Shown: positions 8,113-13,687 of the stretch, piece by piece | How the letters are laid out: each line of letters starts with the position of its first letter | Position numbering within the stretch: position 1 is the first letter of the stretch | DNA from: Profundicola sp051011115 | GTDB lineage: Bacteria > Bacteroidota > Bacteroidia > Flavobacteriales > Weeksellaceae | DNA length: 18,998 bases | NCBI GenBank assembly: GCA_051011115.1 | Contig: JBPCUN010000155.1 | Coordinates: 1-18,998 of the forward strand | Direction: 5' to 3' | The notes under the pieces: model-generated | Seen by the model: only the letters and a program-made list of their open reading frames with translations | Database searches by the model: none | What the model was told of the DNA's origin: nothing | Translations under genes and position numbers: made by a program

Positions 8113-8553
8113 TTAGTATATATTCTCGATTATTGTTTCGGTATTACCTAATATTAAGGTATCTCCTTTTTTCTTCCCTTGGTTTAATTGGTATGCCGGT
8201 GCTAATGTAGAAATACCAAAAATATTTTTCCCCTTATGCTTAATAGGAGAAAAGGCAAATCCTACAAAGTAAATGTTATCTTTGGTTTCAATTACAGCAC
8301 CTTCTCTTACCTCATCAGACTCTCTCAACCTCAATGATTGAATTGCTTTTAAATCATTTTGTTCCATTTGCAATTTTTGATTCATCTCAATCTTCAAATC
8401 TTGGGTGTCTGCTTGGTGAGATTGATCATCTAAATCAATGGTGCTTTCCTCGTCTAAATCAGTATTGCTATTATATGTTTCTAAGGATTGAATTAAATTC
8501 TGTATCAATTCCTTCTGCTTGTCAATAATGACATCTAAAATCTCTTTTCTCAT
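8113..8553 (-). CDS. Small GreA/GreB-like protein
   Basis: A 146-residue protein that I do not recognise as a named gene. Its layout resembles GreA/GreB transcript-cleavage factors. Residues 1-28 form one predicted helix. Residues 29-44 are a very acidic turn (TDLDEESTIDLDDQ), and 45-77 form a second helix, together suggesting an antiparallel coiled coil with acidic residues at its tip. Residues 80-146 look like a Gre C-terminal domain: REGAVIETKDNIYFVG is followed by ISTLAPAYQLNQGKKKGDTLIL, comparable to the 'S.l..aLlGkk.GD' ending of GreA. In Gre factors the acidic tip reaches into the RNA polymerase secondary channel. Whether this protein cleaves RNA, only binds polymerase, or does neither cannot be told here. 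It lies between ruvX and def and is probably expressed on its own or with ruvX. Confidence 0.65.
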   Translation of the reverse strand: MRKEILDVIIDKQKELIQNLIQSLETYNSNTDLDEESTIDLDDQSHQADTQDLKIEMNQKLQMEQNDLKAIQSLRLRESDEVREGAVIETKDNIYFVGFAFSPIKHKGKNIFGISTLAPAYQLNQGKKKGDTLILGNTETIIENIY

Positions 8554-8626
8554 AATATAATTTAATTGGAAAGCCTAATCTAACAAATTTTACACCATTT
8601 ATTAGACAATGTTCATAAATTCTTAT

Positions 8627-9043
8627 TTATTTAGGATTTCTCTCCATAAATTGCTGAAGAATCAATGTAGCACTTACTCTGTCTATCAATGATTTATCTC
8701 TCCTTTTCTTCTTTTTGGTTCCTGCAGCAAATATAGCTTCAGAGGCTCTAATAGAAGTATAGCTTTCATCCTCACGATGTATGGTAATATCAGGATAGTT
8801 TTTATTTAAAAATGTAATAAGTTTCTGAATATCGGTTTCAATTTCACCTGGCACACCATGGGCGCGCATAGGTAAGCCAACCACGATATCTCGTACATCT
8901 TCTGATTGCAGGTATTTATTTAAATAGGTATGTAAGTCTTTGGTTAACACAGTGTCTAGTGCAGACGCAATAATTTGATAGGGATCTGTTTCGGCTAAGC
9001 CCGTTCTTACTTTTCCATAATCTATGGCAAGGATTTTAGACAT
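8627..9043 (-). CDS. ruvX: RuvX/YqgF family Holliday junction resolvase-like nuclease
   Basis: A 138-residue RNase H-like nuclease, the usual length for the family. The first acidic active-site residue is Asp8 in LAIDYGKVRTGLA. The GLPMRAHG loop is at 56-63. The second acidic position is Asp93/Glu94 in the DES.TS..A motif (the usual form is DER.T). The third is Asp121 in LIDRVSATLILQQFME. The family is implicated in resolving recombination intermediates and, in E. coli, in 16S rRNA 5'-end processing, so the exact role is open. It begins 36 bases downstream of clpS and probably belongs to the tpiA-prmA-clpS transcript. Confidence 0.93.
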   Translation of the reverse strand: MSKILAIDYGKVRTGLAETDPYQIIASALDTVLTKDLHTYLNKYLQSEDVRDIVVGLPMRAHGVPGEIETDIQKLITFLNKNYPDITIHREDESYTSIRASEAIFAAGTKKKKRRDKSLIDRVSATLILQQFMERNPK

Positions 9044-9079
9044 ATAAGTTGTGTTTCGAGGTAAATTAATAAATAGAAG

Positions 9080-9394
9080 TTAAACAATTTCTGCACTTAA
9101 TCCGCTCTCAAGTAGGGCAGAGCACATAGGTTTTAAAACACTTAATTCACCAGTCTTCACATCGCATTTCCCATTATAATGAACAATCATAGCACATTGT
9201 TCTGCTTGCATAGGGGTATGCTTACAAATTTTGACAAGACAATCAATTACCCAATCAAATGTATTTACATCATCATTATGCAGAATTATACGATGTTGGT
9301 TTGTTAATTTTTCTAGCACATCAACATCGTATTCCTTCTGAATATCTGGATTGGTTGCATTACAAATTTGATATGAATTAAATAACTTTTGCAT
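9080..9394 (-). CDS. clpS: ClpS, N-end rule adaptor of the Clp protease
   Basis: ClpS hands proteins with destabilising N-terminal residues to the ClpAP or ClpCP protease. The 104-residue protein has a variable N-terminal arm and the core HRIILHNDDVNTFDWVIDCL. Asn40-Asp41-Asp42 corresponds to the residues binding the N-degron alpha-amino group, and His72 in IVHYNGK is the other conserved pocket residue. The gatekeeper position, Met40 in E. coli ClpS, is Phe46 here. Its start codon overlaps the prmA stop codon by one base (TAATG), which suggests translational coupling. Its place next to prmA and tpiA fits the Bacteroidota gene order I know. Confidence 0.94.
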   Translation of the reverse strand: MQKLFNSYQICNATNPDIQKEYDVDVLEKLTNQHRIILHNDDVNTFDWVIDCLVKICKHTPMQAEQCAMIVHYNGKCDVKTGELSVLKPMCSALLESGLSAEIV

Positions 9395-10224
9395 TATTTA
9401 GTCAGAATAAATTTTAATGAAATCCATTCATTTCTTTCTTTCTTATTTAAAAACTTAAGTCCGTGTTTAGAAGCTTCTTTTCGAATGTCATCTTCATCAA
9501 AAGCATATAAACCACTCAAAATTAAATTTCCTTGTTCTTTAAGCGCATTTACATAAAATGTCATATCCTGTAGAAGAATATTTTTATTTATATTAGCAAG
9601 AATCACATCATACTTATGATAAGGGATTGTTTCTGCACCTCCTTTGTGAAAGGTGACCTCCGTATGATTACGCACAGCATTTTCTACCGCATTTTCATAT
9701 GACCACTCATCAATATCAATGCCTTCTACGCGCTCCGCACCTTTCATTTTAGCTAAAATAGCCAAGATCCCTGTACCGGTACCCATATCTAGTACATCTT
9801 TTCCTTCTAAGTTTTCTTCTAGAAGATATTGTACCATCAAATTCGTAGTCTCATGATGACCTGTTCCAAACGACATCTTGGGATGAATGATAATTTCATA
9901 ATCTACCTCGGGTTTAGATTCATGAAACTCTGCACGTATATAACAACGGTCATCAATTTGAATGGGATTAAAATTCTTTTCCCATTCTTCATTCCAGTTA
10001 ACTTGTTCAATGACGTTTTTTTCGTAAGAAATTTGAACTTCTTCTAACTCTGATATCTGTTCTTTAATAAATTCTTCGTCATCATAATCTTTTAAAATAT
10101 AACCTTTAACGCCTGTCTCATTTTCATCAAAAGATTCAAATTCAATCAGGGAAAGTTTAGCGATAACGATATCTGTCCACGGACTAGGTGGGTTGATGAT
10201 AAAATTATATTCTATATAATCCAT
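9394..10224 (-). CDS. prmA: Ribosomal protein L11 methyltransferase
   Basis: PrmA trimethylates lysines and the N-terminus of ribosomal protein L11 using S-adenosylmethionine. The 276-residue protein has an N-terminal substrate-recognition domain (about 1-105). A Rossmann-type methyltransferase domain follows: MSFGTGHHETT (117-127), motif I DMGTGTGILAILA (146-158), the ribose-binding acidic GIDID (168-172), and LANINKNIL (209-217) in place of the usual NPPY-type motif, which is characteristic of PrmA. No signal peptide is present. The gene is held between tpiA and clpS by two one-base stop/start overlaps (TAATG at both ends), so the three form a translationally coupled chain. Confidence 0.96.
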   Translation of the reverse strand: MDYIEYNFIINPPSPWTDIVIAKLSLIEFESFDENETGVKGYILKDYDDEEFIKEQISELEEVQISYEKNVIEQVNWNEEWEKNFNPIQIDDRCYIRAEFHESKPEVDYEIIIHPKMSFGTGHHETTNLMVQYLLEENLEGKDVLDMGTGTGILAILAKMKGAERVEGIDIDEWSYENAVENAVRNHTEVTFHKGGAETIPYHKYDVILANINKNILLQDMTFYVNALKEQGNLILSGLYAFDEDDIRKEASKHGLKFLNKKERNEWISLKFILTK

Positions 10225-10991
10225 TATTCTATTCTAGCGGCAGCATTGATGATACTAGCAAAATCTTCTTCTTTTAAAGAGGCTCCACCAATTAAACCAC
10301 CATCAATATCTGGTTTTGCAAATAATTCTTCTGCATTTCCTGGTTTTACACTACCTCCGTATAAAATTCTTACTTTATTAGCTAAGTCTGCACCATATTT
10401 TGGTTCTAATACTTCTTTTCTAATGTAAGCATGCATTTCTTGTGCTTGTTCTGGCGAAGCAGTTTCTCCTGTACCAATAGCCCAAACAGGTTCATAAGCA
10501 ATAATTTGTTCTTTAATTTTGTCATTAGAAACATGAACTAAAGCAGCATCTAATTGATCTTTCACCACTTTTTTATGATTGTCTGCATTTCTTTCTTCTA
10601 GTGTTTCACCACAACAAATAATAGCTTTAATATTATTGTCTACCGCAGCTTTTACTTTTTCGCCAATTTGGTCATTGGTTTCTTTATAAATCGAACGTCT
10701 TTCTGAATGTCCAACAATCGAATATTTTACATTGATTGAGTTTAAAATTTCTGCCGAAATTTCACCAGTGTAGGCCCCTTTATTATATTCAGAGATATTC
10801 TGAGAACCGATTTCTGCTTTACCAGAAAAAATTTCTGTAGCATTATCTAAATAAGGTGCTGGTGGGCAGACGATAACCTCACAATTTGGTTTATGTGTAC
10901 TTACATATTGATTAATGCCCAACAGCAATTCTTTAGCATCTTGCCATTTCATATTCATTTTCCAGTTACCTGCAACGATTTTAGTTCTCAT
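10224..10991 (-). CDS. tpiA: Triosephosphate isomerase
   Basis: This TIM-barrel enzyme of glycolysis and gluconeogenesis interconverts dihydroxyacetone phosphate and glyceraldehyde 3-phosphate. The 255-residue protein has AGNWKMN (7-13) with catalytic Asn9 and Lys11, GHSERR (94-99) with catalytic His95, and YEPVWAIGTG (166-175) with catalytic Glu167 and the mobile loop 6. The phosphate-binding YGGSVKPGN is at 211-219. It is complete and unremarkable. It leads into prmA with a TAATG overlap. Upstream, a 47-base gap separates it from the small membrane-protein gene, and I see no clear TAnnTTTG box there, so it may be read through from further upstream. Confidence 0.98.
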   Translation of the reverse strand: MRTKIVAGNWKMNMKWQDAKELLLGINQYVSTHKPNCEVIVCPPAPYLDNATEIFSGKAEIGSQNISEYNKGAYTGEISAEILNSINVKYSIVGHSERRSIYKETNDQIGEKVKAAVDNNIKAIICCGETLEERNADNHKKVVKDQLDAALVHVSNDKIKEQIIAYEPVWAIGTGETASPEQAQEMHAYIRKEVLEPKYGADLANKVRILYGGSVKPGNAEELFAKPDIDGGLIGGASLKEEDFASIINAAARIE

Positions 10992-11038
10992 ATCAATGTA
11001 ATTTCTTGTGATTAAATAATTTTATTTTTATATGTAAA

Positions 11039-11302
11039 TTATAGTTTTAGACCACTGTCATCATCTTCCACTATGGTTTTATTTTTAAAAGTATCATTGG
11101 CTTTTGGTTCAAATTTAGGTTCAATGATTTTCTTTCTTTTCTTTTGTGCATATCCCATGATACCCCCGATCAAAAATCCAACCCCTAAACCTAATAAAGC
11201 CGCGATGTAAAATTCTTTATAAGTGTAATCTGGTTCTTGTAAAATGTATAAAATAAGTCCTACTGCGGTGAGTAAAAGTCCTATAATGGTAGAATATGTC
11301 AT
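11039..11302 (-). CDS. Small two-helix membrane protein of unknown function
   Basis: An 87-residue protein not recognised as a named family. Residues 5-23 (IIGLLLTAVGLILYIL) and 31-50 (YIAALLGLGVGFLIGGIMGY) are clear membrane helices joined by a short acidic loop. The second is glycine-rich, with GxxxG-type spacing that could pack helices together. After it comes a basic QKKRKK stop-transfer run, then a charged tail of about 30 residues that is probably cytoplasmic, so both ends face the cytoplasm. It lies between rlmB and tpiA with short gaps on both sides. An exact -7 box precedes it. No function should be assigned. Confidence 0.78.
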   Translation of the reverse strand: MTYSTIIGLLLTAVGLILYILQEPDYTYKEFYIAALLGLGVGFLIGGIMGYAQKKRKKIIEPKFEPKANDTFKNKTIVEDDDSGLKL

Positions 11303-11321
11303 ATCTATTAATATTTAATTA

Positions 11322-11329
11322 CAAAAATA
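11322..11329 (-). promoter_or_regulatory. -7 box upstream of the small membrane-protein gene
   Basis: On the minus strand this reads TATTTTTG, an exact TAnnTTTG match, ending 19 bases before the ATG at 11302. A -33 TTG is not evident, since the sequence upstream is already the end of rlmB. It may drive the membrane-protein gene and tpiA-prmA-clpS-ruvX. Confidence 0.4.
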
Positions 11330-11337
11330 ATAAATTT

Positions 11338-12069
11338 TTATGTGGTACGCTGTCTTATTACTTCATATAAAAATGCACCACAAGCCACAGAGACATTTAA
11401 TGAACCAATTTCACCAAATATGGGTAGCTTAGCTAAATTATCTGCCGTGCGTAATAATTCTGAAGAAACGCCGTCTTCTTCACTTCCCATCACAATGGCG
11501 GTGGGTACTTTAAAGTCTACATCATATAAAGTTTCACTGGTCTTTTCGTTAGCACAAGTTATTTGCACACCCGAAAGTTGAAGGTATTTTACCACCTCTT
11601 TTAGTGATTTTTCTTTACAAATAGGAATTTTATATAATGCTCCTGCAGAAGTTTTTACAGCATCTTCGTTTACAGAAGCCGAACCTTTTTCTGGGATTAT
11701 TATTGCATCAACTCCGCAACATTCTGCAGTTCTAGAAATCGCTCCGAAATTCCGCACATCGCTTACACGATCTAAAATTAAGAAAAGCGGATTTTTACCA
11801 GCTTCAAAAACTTGAGGTAAAATATCTTCTATGCTATAAAATTCAATAGGGGATAGGAAGGCAAAAACTCCTTGGTGATTTTTACCTGTAAGTCTATTTA
11901 ACTTTTGAATTGGAACGTATTGTACTGGAATTTCATAAGACTTAACTAAACCCATAAGTTCGCTGTAGATTTCTCCTTGCAAACCTTTTTGTATCATTAA
12001 TTTATCTATGGTCTTACCCGATTCGATAGCTTCTATTACAGGTCTTAACCCAAAAATCCGATCACTCAT
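11338..12069 (-). CDS. rlmB: 23S rRNA 2'-O-methyltransferase, RlmB/TrmH family
   Basis: A SpoU/TrmH-class (SPOUT) RNA methyltransferase of 243 residues with the RlmB arrangement. The N-terminal L30e-like RNA-binding domain (IFGLRPVIEAIESG, 5-18) ends with NHQGVFAFLSP. The catalytic knot carries the three family motifs: DRVSDVRNFGAISRTAE (100-116, with conserved Asn107 and Arg113), VMGSEEDGVSSELLRTAD (193-210) and PIFGEIGSLNVSVACGAFLYE (216-236). RlmB methylates the ribose of G2251 in 23S rRNA; assigning that exact target follows from overall similarity. It is the last conserved gene before the accessory patch. Its upstream side (12070-12152) carries no recognisable gene and no clear promoter box. 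Confidence 0.93.
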   Translation of the reverse strand: MSDRIFGLRPVIEAIESGKTIDKLMIQKGLQGEIYSELMGLVKSYEIPVQYVPIQKLNRLTGKNHQGVFAFLSPIEFYSIEDILPQVFEAGKNPLFLILDRVSDVRNFGAISRTAECCGVDAIIIPEKGSASVNEDAVKTSAGALYKIPICKEKSLKEVVKYLQLSGVQITCANEKTSETLYDVDFKVPTAIVMGSEEDGVSSELLRTADNLAKLPIFGEIGSLNVSVACGAFLYEVIRQRTT

Positions 12070-12152
12070 ATATTTGTTTCAAAATGTAAAGATAATGATT
12101 CTTTATGGCACCTCCTTTTTTTAGTTAGATTTTGTGGTTAGAATGTTTGAAG

Positions 12153-12223
12153 TGCATAGTTTGTGGCGTGCCTTATATGTGCATTAATATCTAAAGTACT
12201 TTTAAATCTGTCACAATTTTAAA
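12153..12223 (-). pseudogene. folP relic, internal fragment
   Basis: This 71-base stretch aligns without gaps to 15627-15697 of the intact folP in the same orientation, with 60 of 71 bases identical by hand count. It corresponds to folP residues 128-151 (FKIVAALKVP...MHMQGTPQTMQ). Read in the folP frame, the relic has two stop codons: TAG after KVL and TAA after LMHI. It can therefore no longer encode that part of the enzyme. Beyond both ends the similarity fades; to the left only a loose match of about 25 bases is visible. The 5' end of what is probably the same lost gene copy lies at about 13565-13596. Confidence 0.85.
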
Positions 12224-12392
12224 TTTTAAGAATAATAAAGGTTTCACAATGAAATATGCTAATAAAATGTAATGGGAACTAGAGAGTTTTATGAATATTA
12301 AATCGATAAGAATCATTTTCTACGAGATATCATCCTACACAATCTATAATTTTTTTAATATTATGCCGTTAAAGATTAATATAAATAATACT

Positions 12393-13112
12393 ATGAACAA
12401 GTTAGTCGCTCTTATAATAATATTATCAGTGAATTTTACCAATGCACAACATAATATCCCGATTGAAGATCATATTAAAAACCAAAATGATGTAACAAAA
12501 CGGGATAACGAAATGTTCAATTATGATATTAACAACAGATTAAATCATAATAATATTTTGCCTCTTACGCCAGGCGTATTTCCTGTTGCTAAATATAAAT
12601 ATTTTGGTGGTGAAGATGCATTCAAAGGTGGAGGGTCTTCTAGTAATAAAGTTGATACTGATTTCGGAAGCTTTGTATTTACATCTTTTTTCATTAATAA
12701 AAATGAATTAAGTAAAAGTGTATTGAAAGAGAAAAATGAATTAGTTTTTTTCAATATTGGTGTTTTGATTGACACAATATACATGGATGTAAGTAAACAA
12801 TTTATGAGTAGTTTCGTCTCAAGAAATCACCCTGATATGATCGGACAAGGAAGTTTATTAACTAAATATAGTAAAATTGATTTTGTTTCATTTTTTAATT
12901 ATCATAACCAAGACAGTTATGCTATCGTTAACATGAAATTACTTGATTTAAGTTTTGGGAACACAATTCTTATATATCCTCTTTCGGATGGGAGTTTTAG
13001 ATTTTTTCAATATAGAAATGAAGATTATTTAACCCGTAACAATTTAGAGAAATTTAATAAATCTTTATTTCAGAAAACAGAAGTAAAAAACTGGATTAAG
13101 AATATTAAATAA
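12393..13112 (+). CDS. Unrecognised secreted protein
   Basis: The frame is open from an ATG at 12291, but I choose the ATG at 12393. From there the protein starts MNKLVALIIILSVNFTNAQ, a good signal peptide with cleavage expected after Ala18, in the Asn-Ala|Gln style common in flavobacteria. The 34 residues before it resemble no protein start. The resulting 239-residue product has an Asn/Asp-rich N-terminal part, a GGEDAFKGGGSSS segment and a C-terminal beta-rich half with SRNHPDMIGQGSL and IVNMKLLDLSFGNTILI. It has no further membrane helix and no catalytic motif I know. The gene is AT-rich even for this window. It lies between the two folP relic fragments, so it probably arrived after, or as part of, the event that broke that copy. 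Function unknown. Confidence 0.72.
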   Translation: MNKLVALIIILSVNFTNAQHNIPIEDHIKNQNDVTKRDNEMFNYDINNRLNHNNILPLTPGVFPVAKYKYFGGEDAFKGGGSSSNKVDTDFGSFVFTSFFINKNELSKSVLKEKNELVFFNIGVLIDTIYMDVSKQFMSSFVSRNHPDMIGQGSLLTKYSKIDFVSFFNYHNQDSYAIVNMKLLDLSFGNTILIYPLSDGSFRFFQYRNEDYLTRNNLEKFNKSLFQKTEVKNWIKNIK

Positions 13113-13143
13113 ATCCTTTTATTTTCCCTAGCAAATTTTTGAT

Positions 13144-13220
13144 ATTAGAACATTCCGTTTTTTTAGGTTTATACTTGCCACCTTATTATTTAAATTTTAT
13201 ATTTTAAGAATGTTCCTAAT
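13144..13220. repeat. Imperfect inverted repeat between the secreted-protein gene and the regulator relic
   Basis: ATTAGAACATTC at 13144-13155 is repeated in inverted form at 13208-13220 (GAATGTTCCTAAT) with one extra base, giving 12 matched positions around a 52-base spacer. It lies between two convergent genes, so it may be a long-range hairpin. It may instead mark the edges of a small lost segment. No transposase sequence is present. Confidence 0.4.
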
Positions 13221-13223
13221 TTA

Positions 13224-13423
13224 TTAATCATCTTCTTCTATTTCAAAAATATTTTCAATGTCAACATTAAAAAAGCGAGCCATTTTAATTGCTAAAAGAA
13301 CCGAAGGGTTCAATTTATTTTTTCAATAGCGAGAATGGTTTGTATTGAGCCACCTAATTTCTCTACAAGTTGAGCTTGGGTTAAGTAATACCTTGCACAT
13401 CTTACTTTAATTAAGTTTTTAAT
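13224..13423 (-). pseudogene. Broken XRE-family helix-turn-helix regulator
   Basis: On the minus strand this encodes almost a whole small Cro/C1-type regulator: KNLIKVRCARYYLTQAQLVE, then KLGGSIQTILAIEK, then NKLNPSVLLAIKMARFFNVD and ENIFEIEEDD before the TAA at 13226-13224. This is the YgzD/YozG-like layout of about 65 residues with the LTQAQL...GGSIQTILAIEK helix-turn-helix. Two lesions are visible. The codon where ATG is expected (13423-13421) is ATT. In addition, the A run opposite 13318-13323 is six bases long where seven are needed between AIEK and NKLN, which shifts the frame and gives an immediate TGA. Such regulators often sit with a small membrane-protein gene. The frame just upstream is hydrophobic, but I cannot confirm a partner. 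Confidence 0.85.
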
Positions 13424-13570
13424 TTATACAATAACCTTGAAACAGCATCGTCGGAGTAGATTATTACTATTCATGCTTTCATTAAGAAGTAGGCTAATCA
13501 ACCCATAGTAATCTTGTAATATAAACCATCTCACAAACAATATGAGCAAAAAGAATAACAGCGTAGTTAT
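13424..13570 (-). other. Hydrophobic open stretch, possible remnant of a membrane-protein gene
   Basis: Directly upstream of the regulator relic and in the same frame, the minus strand is open for about 50 codons with a strongly hydrophobic start (TLLFFLLILFVRWFILQ) and a basic end (LLRRCCFKVIV), then TAA at 13426-13424. Its stop sits immediately before the regulator's expected start codon, as in a two-gene unit. It has no start codon and merges upstream with folP-like sequence. Chance, or heavily decayed folP sequence, is an alternative, since patches around 13502-13515 loosely recall the folP QVMG region. This and the neighbouring relics account for the gene-free interval 13113-13687. Confidence 0.25.
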
Positions 13571-13646
13571 TAATTTTTCTTGGTTTGAATTATCATCATG
13601 CAATGTTTAAATAATTTAGTTATATTTTTATATGAATTGAACCAAA
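13565..13646 (-). pseudogene. folP relic, 5' end and promoter region
   Basis: The stretch 13580-13646 matches 16062-16126 of the intact locus: 56 of 65 aligned bases are identical, with one 2-base insertion. The match includes the folP start codon (CAT at 13594-13596, equivalent to 16076-16078) and the first codons, which read M-I-I-Q-T-K here against M-T-I-Q-T-K in folP. A looser match continues to about 13565 after a one-base deletion. It also covers the intergenic region upstream, ending in a perfectly shared 15-mer (ATGAATTGAACCAAA, 13632-13646 and 16112-16126). The native distance from the start codon to the internal fragment is 381 bases; here it is 1373. Confidence 0.85.
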
Positions 13647-13687
13647 GATGTGCTATTTTCCCAATTTAGAAAATTATTATATTTCAG

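Noticed and set aside
12109..12117. AAGGAGGTG on the minus strand, a perfect Shine-Dalgarno-like string
   Set aside because: It lies about 40 bases upstream of the rlmB start with no start codon at the proper distance, and this lineage generally does not use such sites. Probably chance.
12291..12392. Upstream ATG as the start of the secreted protein
   Set aside because: It would bury a good signal peptide 34 residues inside the protein; the ATG at 12393 fits secretion.
12228..13558. AAGAATAA at 12228-12235 and 13551-13558 as a possible target-site duplication around the insert
   Set aside because: Eight low-complexity A/T-rich bases recur easily here, and the copies do not sit exactly at the ends of the folP homology.
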